NCBI RefSeq assembly: GCF_016862115.1
Contig: NZ_BOMI01000013.1
Location: forward strand, 1 to 64,000
DNA from: Paractinoplanes deccanensis
GTDB lineage: Bacteria; Actinomycetota; Actinomycetes; Mycobacteriales; Micromonosporaceae
DNA: 64,000 bases
Direction: 5' to 3'
Each line of letters opens with the position of its first letter. The stretch's first letter is position 1. Below are positions 32,745 through 41,284 of this stretch, piece after piece. The position numbers and the translations under genes are program-made. The notes under the pieces are model-generated. The model had not been told where the DNA came from. It saw only the letters and a program-made list of their open reading frames with translations, and ran no database searches.

Positions 32745-34463
32745 ATGCGGACGCGTACTGTCGCTCTCCTCGCCCTCGCCGCCCTGGGCGTCCCGGCCGC
32801 CGGGGTCCCGAAGGCCTCGCCCGTCGACGCGCTCCTGGCCCGCATGACGCTGCCGGAGAAGGTCGGGCAGCTGTTCACCACGTACGCCTACGGCAGCGAC
32901 GCCCACACAGTGTCGGCCGAGAACCGCCGCCTCTACGGCGTGGACACTCCGGCCGAGGTCGTCGCGAAATACCACCTCGGCGGCGTCATCTACTTCGCCT
33001 GGACGAACAGCCTGCAGAACCCGCGGCAGATCGCCACGCTGAGCAACGGGCTCCAAGCCGCCGCCACCCGCGTGCCGCTCGCCATCTCCACCGACCAGGA
33101 GCACGGCGTGGTCACCCGCATGCCGGCGCCCGCCACCCAGTTCCCCGGCGGCATGGCGCTCGGCGCCGGGCGCGACCCGGCCGGCGCGTACCGCACCGGG
33201 CAGGTCACCGGCCGCGAGCTGCGCGCCGTCGGCATCACCCAGGCCTGGGCGCCGGTCGCCGACGTCAACGTCAACCCGGCCAACCCGGTCATCGGGGTGC
33301 GCTCGTTCGGCAGCGACCCCGGCCTCGCCGCCACGATGACCGCGAGCCAGGTGCTCGGGTTGCAGCGCGGCGCCAACACGTCGGCCGCCGCCAAGCACTT
33401 CCCGGGCCACGGCGACACCGCCACCGACAGCCACACCGGCCTGCCGGTGATCACGCACACCCGCGAGGAGTGGCAGCGCGTCGACGCGCCACCGTTCCGG
33501 GCCGCGATCGCCGCCGGCGCCGACGCGATCATGAGCGCGCACATCGTGGTGCCGGCGCTCGACCCGTCCGGTGACCCGGCCACCCTGTCGAAGCCGATCC
33601 TCACCGGGCTGCTCCGCGGCGAGCTCGGCTACCGCGGCGTGATCGTCACCGACTCGCTGGAGATGGCCGGGGTCCGGCAGAAGTACGGCGACGAGCGGGT
33701 GCCGGTGCTGGCCCTCAAGGCGGGCGCCGACATGCTGCTGATGCCGCCGAACATGCAGGTGGCGTACGACGCCGTGCTCGGCGCGGTCGCCTCCGGCGAG
33801 CTCACCGAGGCGCGCATCGACGAGTCGGTGCGCCGCGTCCTCACCCTCAAGCAGAAGCGTGGCCTGCTCACCTGGCAGCCCGTCGACCCGGAGGCCGCCG
33901 CCCGCACGGTCGGCTCGGCCGGCAACGTCCGCGTGGCCCAGGCGGTCACCGACCGCACGATCACGGCCGTGCGCAACGAGGGCGGCCTGCTGCCCCTCGC
34001 CGAGGGCAGGTCGGTGCTGGTGACCGGCTGGAACTCCAGTGCCACCAACAACGTCACGACGCTGGCCGGCGAGCTCGGCGCCACACCGCTGGTCACCGGC
34101 CTCCCGGACGACGCCAAGATCGCCGAGGCGGTCACGGCGGCCAACGCGCACGACGTGACGGTGGTGCTCACCAGCCGGGCGTGGGACACCACCACCGCCG
34201 ATCCGGGCGGCCGTCAGCAGGCCCTGGTCAAGGCGCTGGTGGCGACGGGCAAGCCGGTCGTGCTGGTCGCGGTGCGCGACCCGTACGACGTCGGGTCGCT
34301 GCCCGGCACCGGCGCCGCGCTGGCGACGTACAGCTCCTCGGTGGTCTCCATGAAGGCGCTCGCCAAGGTGCTGCGCGGCGACCTCCCGCCGCGGGGCAAG
34401 CTCCCGGTCGAGATTCCCGGGCACTATCCGTACGGGTACGGGCTGAGCTGGAGCGTCCGGTGA
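32745..34463 (+). CDS. nagZ: Exported beta-N-acetylglucosaminidase, GH3, NagZ-like
   Basis: A 572-residue GH3 enzyme with a short N-terminal signal-like hydrophobic stretch (residues 5-22). The NagZ signature KHFPGHGDTATDSH is at 217-230 and supplies the catalytic Asp228-His230 pair; the nucleophile is D303 in VTDSLEM. A C-terminal alpha/beta domain from about residue 390 makes it the two-domain type found in Bacillus, not the short Gram-negative NagZ. It should release N-acetylglucosamine from the non-reducing end of cell-wall fragments outside the cell. It is coupled to namZ by a 4-base overlap. The start is uncertain because no clear ribosome binding site precedes it; a GTG lies 24 bases upstream. 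Confidence 0.93.
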   Translation: MRTRTVALLALAALGVPAAGVPKASPVDALLARMTLPEKVGQLFTTYAYGSDAHTVSAENRRLYGVDTPAEVVAKYHLGGVIYFAWTNSLQNPRQIATLSNGLQAAATRVPLAISTDQEHGVVTRMPAPATQFPGGMALGAGRDPAGAYRTGQVTGRELRAVGITQAWAPVADVNVNPANPVIGVRSFGSDPGLAATMTASQVLGLQRGANTSAAAKHFPGHGDTATDSHTGLPVITHTREEWQRVDAPPFRAAIAAGADAIMSAHIVVPALDPSGDPATLSKPILTGLLRGELGYRGVIVTDSLEMAGVRQKYGDERVPVLALKAGADMLLMPPNMQVAYDAVLGAVASGELTEARIDESVRRVLTLKQKRGLLTWQPVDPEAAARTVGSAGNVRVAQAVTDRTITAVRNEGGLLPLAEGRSVLVTGWNSSATNNVTTLAGELGATPLVTGLPDDAKIAEAVTAANAHDVTVVLTSRAWDTTTADPGGRQQALVKALVATGKPVVLVAVRDPYDVGSLPGTGAALATYSSSVVSMKALAKVLRGDLPPRGKLPVEIPGHYPYGYGLSWSVR

Positions 34464-35755
34464 AACGGCGCGCCGTCCTCGCCGCCGGCGTCGCGACGGG
34501 TCTCGCCGTCGGCGCGGAACCGGCGGCCGCCGGGTCGCCGTCGAGGGTCCGTACCGGCCTGGACCGGCTCGCCGCCCGGGGCTGGGACACGCTGCGGGGC
34601 ACGCGCGTCGGCGTGGTCTCCAACCCGACGGGCGTCGACCGGTCGTACCGCCACCTGGTCGACCGCATGCACGCCGACGGGGTCACCATCGGCGGCGTCT
34701 TCGGGCCCGAGCACGGCTTCCGCGGCTCGGCGCAGGCCGGCGGCAGCGAGGGCACCGGCGTCGACGCGCGCACCGGGCTCACCGTCTACGACGCCTACCT
34801 GGCCTCCCTCTCCCGCTGGACCGAGATGTTCACCGCGGCGGGGGTGGGCACGGTGGTCTTCGACATCCAGGACGTGGGTGCGCGCTTCTACACCTACATC
34901 TACACGCTGTACGACTCGATGGCGGCGGCCGCACAGCTCGGGCTCCGCTACGTGGTGCTCGACCGGCCCAACCCGATCGGCGGCCGCGCGTACGGGCCGA
35001 TGATGACCGACGGCTACACCTCCGGCGTGGGCCGGCTCGCGATCGTGCAGCAGCACGGCATGACCGTGGGCGAGCTGGCCCGCTTCTACAACGGCGAGTT
35101 CCTCTCCGGCGCGGTCCGCCTCGAGGTGATCGCCTGCCAGGGCTGGACAGGGCGGCTGCGCGCGGCCGACACCGGCGTGCCGTGGGTCATGCCCAGCCCC
35201 AACATGCCGACCCCGGACACGGCGGCGGTCTATCCGGGCACGGGGATGTTCGAGGGGGTGTCCTCACTGTCCGAGGGGCGCGGCACCACCCGGCCGTTCG
35301 AGCTGATCGGCGGGCCGGGCTTCGACTACCACTGGGGCGACCGGGTGGCGGCGCTCGGGCTGCCCGGCGTGGAGTTCCGGGAGGCGTACTTCACGCCGAC
35401 GTTCAACAAGTTCAGCGGGGTGCTGTGCGCGGGCGTCGAGGTGAAGGTGACCGACCCGGGCGTGTTCGACCCGATCCGCACGGCGGTCGGCATGCTCGTC
35501 GAGGGACGCAAGTCGCCGGCCTTCGCGTGGCGGCTCGACGGCAGCCGCTACTGGATCGACCTGCTCACCGGCTCGGCGCGGCTCCGCACGATGATCGACG
35601 CGGGCGCGACGACCGGCGAGGTGACGGGGGCGTGGGCGGCGGAGTTGCGCGCCTTCTCGGCGCAGCGGCGGCCCTATCTGCTGTATCCGCGGCCGGGCTC
35701 CTCCGGCTCGGTCCCGTCGGGGGCCGGTCCGCTCGCGCCGCGGGCCGGCTCGTGA
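34460..35755 (+). CDS. namZ: Exo-beta-N-acetylmuramidase NamZ, GH171 (DUF1343)
   Basis: A 431-residue member of DUF1343, the family shown in Bacillus subtilis to be NamZ, which removes N-acetylmuramic acid from the non-reducing end of peptidoglycan fragments. Family motifs are clear: GVVSNPTGVD near residue 45, FGPEHGFRG near 80, FDIQDVGARFYTYIYT near 135 and SPNMPTPDTAAVYPGT near 245. An N-terminal KRR followed by a hydrophobic stretch suggests Tat-type or Sec export. The GTG start overlaps the nagZ stop by 4 bases. The last 82 bases overlap the convergent kinase gene. Confidence 0.93.
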   Translation: MKRRAVLAAGVATGLAVGAEPAAAGSPSRVRTGLDRLAARGWDTLRGTRVGVVSNPTGVDRSYRHLVDRMHADGVTIGGVFGPEHGFRGSAQAGGSEGTGVDARTGLTVYDAYLASLSRWTEMFTAAGVGTVVFDIQDVGARFYTYIYTLYDSMAAAAQLGLRYVVLDRPNPIGGRAYGPMMTDGYTSGVGRLAIVQQHGMTVGELARFYNGEFLSGAVRLEVIACQGWTGRLRAADTGVPWVMPSPNMPTPDTAAVYPGTGMFEGVSSLSEGRGTTRPFELIGGPGFDYHWGDRVAALGLPGVEFREAYFTPTFNKFSGVLCAGVEVKVTDPGVFDPIRTAVGMLVEGRKSPAFAWRLDGSRYWIDLLTGSARLRTMIDAGATTGEVTGAWAAELRAFSAQRRPYLLYPRPGSSGSVPSGAGPLAPRAGS

Positions 35756-36786
35756 ATGCTGCTGGTCAGGCGGGCGTGCACCACCGGGGGCACGGGGGCG
35801 CCGGTGAGCCGTCCGAGGGCCAGCGCGGCGGCTCCGCCCGCGCCGTCGAGCGCGGGGCGGGGCTCGCCCGCGGTGCGCGCGCGAAGGCCGGCGCGCACCG
35901 CACGGCCGACCGGCCCGGGAGTGAGCAGGACCGAGCCGGCCAGCACCACGGCAGCGCCGGGTGGCGGCTCGACGCTGTCGTAGGTGTGCAGCAGCCGCGC
36001 GGCGGCCGCCGCGCAGATCCGCCCGGCCACGGGGTCGCCGCCGTCCGCCGCGGCGCTGACGGCGGGCGCGAATCGCCCGAGCGCGGCGGGCGGGACGGCG
36101 AACCCGGCCGCGAGCAAGGCCTGAGCCGTCTCCTCATGGCGCGCGGCGTCCGCCTCTTCACGGCCCGCGCCGCCTGCCTTTTCACGGCCCGCGCCGCCCG
36201 CCGCCTCATGGCGCGCGATGTCCATGTCGAAATGGGCGCACGCCTCCTCCACCAGGGTCGTCCACTCTCCTCGGCCGTCGAGGGCGGCCAGCACCGCGCG
36301 CAGCGCCCGCACGGCGATCCACACCGCGGAGCCCTCGTCGCCCAGCAGCCAGCCGTATCCGTCGCAGCGCCGCCGCAGCTCCCCGCCCGCGAACCGGGCC
36401 GCCAGCGCGCCGGTGCCCGCCAGCAGGAGCACCCCGTCGGCCGCGGGCGTGCCGGCCGCGTACGCCACCTCGAGGTCTGTCGCCGTCACCACCTCGCCGG
36501 TCAGGCCGGCGTCGCGCCAGGCCCGCAGCGCGGCCGCCCGGAACGCCTCGCGGCCCGCGCCGGCCGATCCCGCCGCGCCGAGAACCCCGAGCCGCACGCT
36601 CGCCGGATCCACAGTGGCCAGCGCTTCGGCGAGCGCCACGCCCAGGGTCGCGGTCACCTCGCCGCCGCTGCTGTTGCGGTTCGCGCCTCCCGCCGTACCC
36701 CTGCCCCGCACGTGGCCGTCGACCGTCGCGATCACGCACCGCGTGGTGGTGGCACCCGCATCGACCCCCATCACCAGGGTTGCCAT
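35674..36786 (-). CDS. BadF/BadG-family amino-sugar kinase, MurK-like candidate
   Basis: A 370-residue kinase of the same superfamily as the gene at 8796. The phosphate-binding loop is VMGVDAGATTTRCVIA, followed by LLLAGTGALAARF and GYGWLLGDEGSAVW. It lies between namZ and murR-murQ, so N-acetylmuramic acid is a strong candidate substrate; MurK-type kinases phosphorylate both MurNAc and GlcNAc at C6. A low-complexity insert at about residues 190-219, rich in Gly, Ala, Arg and Glu, comes from a 24-base DNA repeat and probably forms a surface loop. The C-terminal coding end overlaps namZ by 82 bases on the opposite strand. Confidence 0.85.
   Translation of the reverse strand: MATLVMGVDAGATTTRCVIATVDGHVRGRGTAGGANRNSSGGEVTATLGVALAEALATVDPASVRLGVLGAAGSAGAGREAFRAAALRAWRDAGLTGEVVTATDLEVAYAAGTPAADGVLLLAGTGALAARFAGGELRRRCDGYGWLLGDEGSAVWIAVRALRAVLAALDGRGEWTTLVEEACAHFDMDIARHEAAGGAGREKAGGAGREEADAARHEETAQALLAAGFAVPPAALGRFAPAVSAAADGGDPVAGRICAAAAARLLHTYDSVEPPPGAAVVLAGSVLLTPGPVGRAVRAGLRARTAGEPRPALDGAGGAAALALGRLTGAPVPPVVHARLTSSIHEPARGASGPAPDGTEPEEPGRGYSR
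36132..36217. repeat. Short repeats inside the MurK-like kinase gene
   Basis: The 18-base unit TTCACGGCCCGCGCCGCC occurs at 36157-36174 and again at 36181-36198, a 24-base period, and CCTCATGGCGCGCG flanks them at 36132-36145 and 36204-36217. Both periods keep the reading frame. The repeats encode the Gly/Ala/Arg/Glu-rich insert of the kinase. The gene at 8796 lacks this insert, so copy number may vary between strains. Confidence 0.8.
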
Positions 36787-36824
36787 CCACCGACCGTACC
36801 CCCCGATCGAAGGAATACATCTCC

Positions 36825-37700
36825 ATGACTACGCCGGTCACGGTCCGAGCGCGCGGCCTGCTGCCGTCGCTGTCCCCGGCCGAACAGCGGGTGGCCCGAG
36901 TGATCATCGACGAGGCCGCCACCGCCTCCCGGCTGACGATCACCGACCTCGCCGAGCGTGCCGGCTCCAGCGAGACCACCGTGATCCGGTTCTGCCGGGC
37001 GCTGGGCTTCGCCGGCTACTCCCAGCTGCGGCTGACCCTGGCCACCGAGGCCGGGCGCGCCCCGTCCGCCGAGGAGCCGGTGGGCAGCGACATCAGCGCG
37101 AGCGACGACCTCGCCGAGGTGGTCAAGAAGATCGCCTTCGCGGACGCCCGAGCGGTCGAGGAGACGGCCTCGCAGATCGACATCGCGGTGCTGGAGCAGG
37201 TCGTCGGCCTGGTGGCCGGCGCGCGGCGGGTGGACATCTACGGTGTCGGCGCGAGCGCGTTCGTGGCCACGGACTTCCAGCAGAAGCTGCACCGCATCGG
37301 GCGCGTCGCGTACGCCTGGAGCGACACCCACGTGGCCCTCACCAGCGCCGCCCTGCTCGACGAGCGCGACGTGGCGTTCGGCATCTCGCACACCGGCACG
37401 ACCAGCGACACCATCGACGCGTTCGCCGAGGCGGGCCGGCACGGCGCGCGCACTGTCGCGCTGACGAACTTCCCGAAGTCCCCGATCACCCGCGTCGCCG
37501 ACCTGGTGCTGACCACCGCGGCCCGCGAGACCACGTTCCGCTCCGGCGCGATGGCCAGCCGCCTCGCCCAGCTCACCGTCATCGACTGCGTCTTCGTCGG
37601 CGTCGCCCAGCGCACCTACCAGGAGACAAGAACAGCCTTGGACGCCACGTACGAGGCCGTGCGCGGCCGCCGGATCGGCACCGACCGGAGCCGCGCGTGA
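36825..37700 (+). CDS. murR: RpiR/MurR-family regulator of the MurNAc island
   Basis: A 291-residue regulator with an N-terminal RpiR helix-turn-helix (TITDLAERAGSSETTVIRFCRALGF at about 35-60, quoted in two parts elsewhere as TITDLAERAGSS and ETTVIRFC) and a C-terminal SIS domain (VDIYGVGASAFVATDF, GISHTGTTSDTID). SIS-domain MurR proteins sense MurNAc-6-phosphate, the substrate of the enzyme encoded directly downstream. The ATG is preceded by AAGGA. It is paralogous to the regulator at 7786. The murQ gene overlaps its stop by 4 bases. Confidence 0.9.
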   Translation: MTTPVTVRARGLLPSLSPAEQRVARVIIDEAATASRLTITDLAERAGSSETTVIRFCRALGFAGYSQLRLTLATEAGRAPSAEEPVGSDISASDDLAEVVKKIAFADARAVEETASQIDIAVLEQVVGLVAGARRVDIYGVGASAFVATDFQQKLHRIGRVAYAWSDTHVALTSAALLDERDVAFGISHTGTTSDTIDAFAEAGRHGARTVALTNFPKSPITRVADLVLTTAARETTFRSGAMASRLAQLTVIDCVFVGVAQRTYQETRTALDATYEAVRGRRIGTDRSRA

Positions 37701-38602
37701 GGCCCGTGGAGGAGGCGCCGCTGGCGCGCACCGAGCAGCGCAACCCGCACAGCGCCACCATCGACCAGATGTCCACCCCCGACCTGCTCCGCCTGATCAA
37801 CGAGGAGGACAGCCAGGTCCCGGCCGCGGTCGCCCGCGTCCTGCCCGAACTGGCCGCCGCCGTGGAGCTCGCCGTGACCGCCCTGGCCGCCGGTCACCGG
37901 GTGCACTACGTCGGCGCGGGCACCTCCGGCCGGATAGCGGTCCTCGACGCGGCCGAGCTGATCCCCACCTTCGGCCTCGACCCCGACCGCGTGGTGGCCC
38001 ACCTGGCCGGCGGCCCGCGAGCCCTGACCCGCCCCGCCGAGGACGCCGAGGACGACGAGATAGCCGGCGCCGCCATAGCCGGCCAGGTGGTCGAGGGCGA
38101 CCTGGTCGTCGGCGTCACCGCGAGCGGCCGCACCCCCTACGTCCGGGCGGCCCTGGCCGCGTCCCGGGCCTGCGGCGCCCGCACGGTCCTGGTGTCGGCC
38201 AACCCGGCGTCACCGATAGCCACCGGCGTGGACGTGCACATAGCCCCCGACACCGGCCCCGAGGTGCTGACCGGCTCCACTCGCATGAAGGCGGGAACCG
38301 CACAGAAGCTGGTCCTGAACGCCTTCTCCACAGCCACGATGGTCCGGCTGGGCCGCACCTACTCCAACCTGATGACCGACATGCTGGCCGGCAACGCCAA
38401 ACTGCGAGACCGCCGCCTCCGCATCCTGGCCGAGGCGACGGGCGCCGACCTGGAGAGCTGCCGAGAGGCGTTGGAGGCCGCCCAGGGCGACGCCAAGGTG
38501 GCCGTGGTGACGCTGATAGCCGGCGCCACCACGGAGGCGGCCGGCCGGGCCCTGGCGGAGGCGGGCGGCCACGTCCACCTCGCGTTGCGGCACCTCGACT
38601 GA
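37697..38602 (+). CDS. murQ: N-acetylmuramic acid 6-phosphate etherase
   Basis: A 301-residue SIS-domain lyase that cleaves the lactyl ether of MurNAc-6-phosphate to give GlcNAc-6-phosphate and lactate. The opening EQRNPHSATIDQMST and GAGTSGRIAVLDAAELIPTFG are family hallmarks. The two catalytic acids expected from the E. coli enzyme (E83 and E114) correspond to E87 and E115 here. TGSTRMKAGTAQKLVLN is also conserved. The GTG start at 37697 overlaps the murR stop by 4 bases; a second GTG lies three codons later. Its presence is the strongest evidence that the whole island handles MurNAc. Confidence 0.96.
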   Translation: MRPVEEAPLARTEQRNPHSATIDQMSTPDLLRLINEEDSQVPAAVARVLPELAAAVELAVTALAAGHRVHYVGAGTSGRIAVLDAAELIPTFGLDPDRVVAHLAGGPRALTRPAEDAEDDEIAGAAIAGQVVEGDLVVGVTASGRTPYVRAALAASRACGARTVLVSANPASPIATGVDVHIAPDTGPEVLTGSTRMKAGTAQKLVLNAFSTATMVRLGRTYSNLMTDMLAGNAKLRDRRLRILAEATGADLESCREALEAAQGDAKVAVVTLIAGATTEAAGRALAEAGGHVHLALRHLD

Positions 38603-38645
38603 CCGAGGGATCTCGGCCGATCGCCCGCGACCCGTAGCCCTCGGT
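38602..38645. terminator. Possible terminator stem after murQ
   Basis: ACCGAGGG (38602-38609) can pair with CCCTCGGT (38638-38645), a perfect 8-base stem with a 28-base loop that starts at the murQ stop codon. No U-run follows, so termination would need a factor. The pairing is seen; the role is a guess. Confidence 0.3.
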
Positions 38646-38731
38646 GACACCGGCTGCACACGAGCTCCCACGATCAGCGATCCGGCAACGTCCGACGCGG
38701 GCACCGACGCCTTTGCTGCTGAGGCCGCCGT

Positions 38732-39262
38732 CTAGGGCCGCCGCGGGGGTCGCAGGCCGAGCCACTGGTCGGCGTCCCAGGCGTGGAAGCGCTCCACCTC
38801 GACGAAGCCCAGCTTGCCGGCGAGACGCATCGAGGCGGTGTTGGCGGTCTGGGTGGCGAGCACCACCGCTTCGCCGGGAAGGGCGTTGTCGAGCCAGTCG
38901 AGGGCGGCGAAGCAGGCTTCGGCGGCGTAGCCGTGTCCCCAGGCGCGGGGCAGGAAGAGGTAGCCGAGGTCGATCTTGCCCATGGCGGCGGGGCGGTGCC
39001 GGGCCGGCCTTCTCAGCAGGACGTGACCGATCATCGAGCCGTCGAGCTCGGCGACGAAGCTGCCGGGCCACTGCTCGGGGGTGCCGGGGGTCTCGCGTTC
39101 GATCTGGTCGCGGGGGCGGGCGCCGCCCAGGTAGGTGTGCACCTGGGGGGAGGCCAGCAGCTCGACGAAGGCGGGGCGGTCGCGGGACTCCGGCGCGCGC
39201 AGCACGAGCCGCTCGGTCCGGATCGGCTCGGGTGGCCAGGCGACGGGTCCGAGATCGGTCAT
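38732..39262 (-). CDS. GNAT-family N-acetyltransferase, RimJ/RimL type
   Basis: A 176-residue acetyltransferase. It opens with IRTERLVLRAPESRDRPAF, typical of the RimJ/RimL-like subgroup that acetylates protein N-termini or small amines. The acetyl-CoA binding region reads DLGYLFLPRAWGHGYAAEAC and is followed by NTASMRLAGKLGFVEVE. The ATG at 39262 is preferred because the family begins just before this conserved stretch; a frame start at 39322 would add 20 unconserved residues. Substrate unknown. It is convergent with murQ and probably unrelated to the island. Confidence 0.85.
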   Translation of the reverse strand: MTDLGPVAWPPEPIRTERLVLRAPESRDRPAFVELLASPQVHTYLGGARPRDQIERETPGTPEQWPGSFVAELDGSMIGHVLLRRPARHRPAAMGKIDLGYLFLPRAWGHGYAAEACFAALDWLDNALPGEAVVLATQTANTASMRLAGKLGFVEVERFHAWDADQWLGLRPPRRP

Positions 39263-39513
39263 GGCGGACAGCCAACCAGCGGACCCGCTGCCGATCAAGG
39301 CTCGCCATTCGTGGCCGCCCATGCATCGGAAGTGGCTCGGGCGCTTGTCTCACGAATGGCGCTCATGGCACGACTCCTGCGCGACTTGAGCGAGAACTGG
39401 GCGATAAAGCGCGCCAAACGGGCAAAATGATCCGGCCGAAGGGGTCTGACCGAGGGCTTCCCAGAAGATCATGCTGCAGGTACGGACATGGTCGAGCGGA
39501 AGGAGCCGACGTC

Positions 39514-39831
39514 ATGTTGTTGCAAGGTAGCCGCCCCGAGGAGCGGCCGAGGCGAACCGTCGCCCCCGTCCCCGCACCCGCTCCCGTTCAGCCGGCCACG
39601 GCAAGAACCGTCGTGGAGGCCGCTGTCCAGCCCGCCCGCGCATACCCGCCGATCACCTGGGAGCAGCCGAGCCTGGGCCGGGCGGTCACCGACGGGCTCG
39701 GCGGCATCAGCCGCACGGTGGTGCTGCTCGCGGTGGCGGGCTTCGCCCTGCTCGGCGTGGCGATGGTCGTGGCGATCATCGTGGCGAGCATCGTCGGAGG
39801 CTTGGGCTTCGACCCGGCGAGCGGCTACTGA
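39514..39831 (+). CDS. Small single-pass membrane protein
   Basis: A 105-residue protein with a proline-rich, basic N-terminal half and one strong transmembrane helix near the C-terminus (about residues 70-96, VVLLAVAGFALLGVAMVVAI). AAGGAG lies 9 bases before the ATG, which supports translation. No family is recognised. It is expressed from its own 250-base upstream region and ends 4 bases before the convergent large membrane protein gene. Confidence 0.65.
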   Translation: MLLQGSRPEERPRRTVAPVPAPAPVQPATARTVVEAAVQPARAYPPITWEQPSLGRAVTDGLGGISRTVVLLAVAGFALLGVAMVVAIIVASIVGGLGFDPASGY

Positions 39832-39835
39832 CGGG

Positions 39836-41284
39836 TCACCAGGCGGTCAGCACGAGGTGGTTGACGAGCAGAGCCGTCACGGCTTGGGCGGTCAACCACC
39901 ATCGCCGGTCCCGGCCGGGCAGCACGACGGCGGCGGCCGGCAGCCAGACGGCGAAGGGCAGCCAGATGCGTTCCACCTCGGCCTTGCTCATGCCGGAGAG
40001 ATCGGCCGCGAGCGCCGCGGCGCAGAAGGCCGCAACGAGCAGAGCCACGCGCCCGTGAACGCCGGCTCCGCGGGTGGTGAGACGGTGGAAGGGGACCGCG
40101 AGACTCCCGGCCAGGAGACTGCTGCCGGCGATGCGGCGCAGGACCGGGGCGGCGATGGGGCCGGTGCTCAGGCAGAAGGCGGCGAGGTTCGCCCACACCC
40201 AATATCCGTATGGTCGCTCGCTGGCGAGCCCCTGGTAGTAGCGCTCCCTGACCAGGTGGTAGCCGTCCCACCACGAGAAACCAAGCAGGGTCATCGCCAC
40301 CACGACGGCTGCCATGCCGGCCAGAACCCACGTCAGCAGAGAAAGAACGTTCGTTCTGCCCAACGGGGTGGCGTGCCGGCCGGCGAGATGCGTCAGTGCG
40401 ACAGCGGCGGCGGGCAAGGCCAGCAGGATCAGGCCGTACGACAGATAGGCGCAGCCGGCCAGGGCCGCGCCGGCGGCGATGAGGCGCCAGGGTGACGAAC
40501 GGGCCAGGCCGGCGGCGAGCAGGGCGATGGCGAGGGCGGCCACCCCGGCGAAGAGGCCGTCGGCGGAGACGCCCACCCAGACGGCGCCGGGAAAGAGGAC
40601 GAGGTAGGGCAGCGCGGCGCGGGCGGCCGGCTCGTCGTGCAGGGCTCGCAGCGTGCCGGCTACGGCCGCGGTGGCCAGGCATCCGATGAGGGCGCAGGCG
40701 ATCGCGGCCCAGGCGCCGCCGTGCAGGCCGAGGCGGTCGAGGGCGACGAAGACGAGCAGGGCGCCGGGTGGGTGGCCCGCCACGTGGGTGGTCCACGGGT
40801 CGGGGGAGCCCTCGACGATGTGGCTGTCGAAGGTGCGCAGCATGGTGAGGATGTCGGTGACGCGGGGAACCTCGGCGAGGTATTCGAAGCGCGTGGTGAG
40901 GCGGTCCGCTATGCCGCGCTCGGGGCCGTCGATCAGGGCGAGCGCGAAGGTCCATGCCACGGAGGCCGCGTAGGCCGTGGCCAGCAGCCGCCGCCACGGC
41001 AGGCGGGCCGCCAGGGGCGGGCCCCACCTGATCACTGCCAGGGCGACGGCGATCGCGGCGGGTGTGCCGGGGCCGGCGTGCGGGAGGACATGGCCGAAGA
41101 GCGGCGCGGCCGGGGCGTGCACCGGCCGCCCGGCCAGGCCGAGGAGGCCGCCGGTCAGCGCGGCCGCCGCGATGAGGACGGCGACCGCGGCGAGCGCCCA
41201 TCGATCACCGCGTGACGACGGAAGCAAGCGCGGGCGCGGCCCTCGCGCGGGGGAACGGCCGGTCAGCCGCGCAGCGGTGCGCAT
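39836..41284 (-). CDS. Polytopic membrane protein, possible lipid-linked-sugar glycosyltransferase
   Basis: A 482-residue protein with about ten to twelve hydrophobic helices. The topology and the soluble loop after the first helices (FDSHIVEGSPDPWTTHVAGHPPG) resemble GT-C mannosyltransferase-type membrane proteins, but I do not see a secure catalytic Asp motif. It overlaps the epimerase gene by 22 bases on the same strand, so the two are probably co-transcribed, and they face a divergent glycosyltransferase operon. A role in building a surface glycan or glycolipid is inferred from context. Confidence 0.65.
   Translation of the reverse strand: MRTAARLTGRSPARGPRPRLLPSSRGDRWALAAVAVLIAAAALTGGLLGLAGRPVHAPAAPLFGHVLPHAGPGTPAAIAVALAVIRWGPPLAARLPWRRLLATAYAASVAWTFALALIDGPERGIADRLTTRFEYLAEVPRVTDILTMLRTFDSHIVEGSPDPWTTHVAGHPPGALLVFVALDRLGLHGGAWAAIACALIGCLATAAVAGTLRALHDEPAARAALPYLVLFPGAVWVGVSADGLFAGVAALAIALLAAGLARSSPWRLIAAGAALAGCAYLSYGLILLALPAAAVALTHLAGRHATPLGRTNVLSLLTWVLAGMAAVVVAMTLLGFSWWDGYHLVRERYYQGLASERPYGYWVWANLAAFCLSTGPIAAPVLRRIAGSSLLAGSLAVPFHRLTTRGAGVHGRVALLVAAFCAAALAADLSGMSKAEVERIWLPFAVWLPAAAVVLPGRDRRWWLTAQAVTALLVNHLVLTAW

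Noticed and set aside
40344-40357. AGAACGTTCGTTCT, resembling a LexA/SOS box
   Set aside because: It matches GAAC-N4-GTTC but lies in the middle of a membrane protein gene, far from any start codon, and the flanking bases do not fit the consensus.
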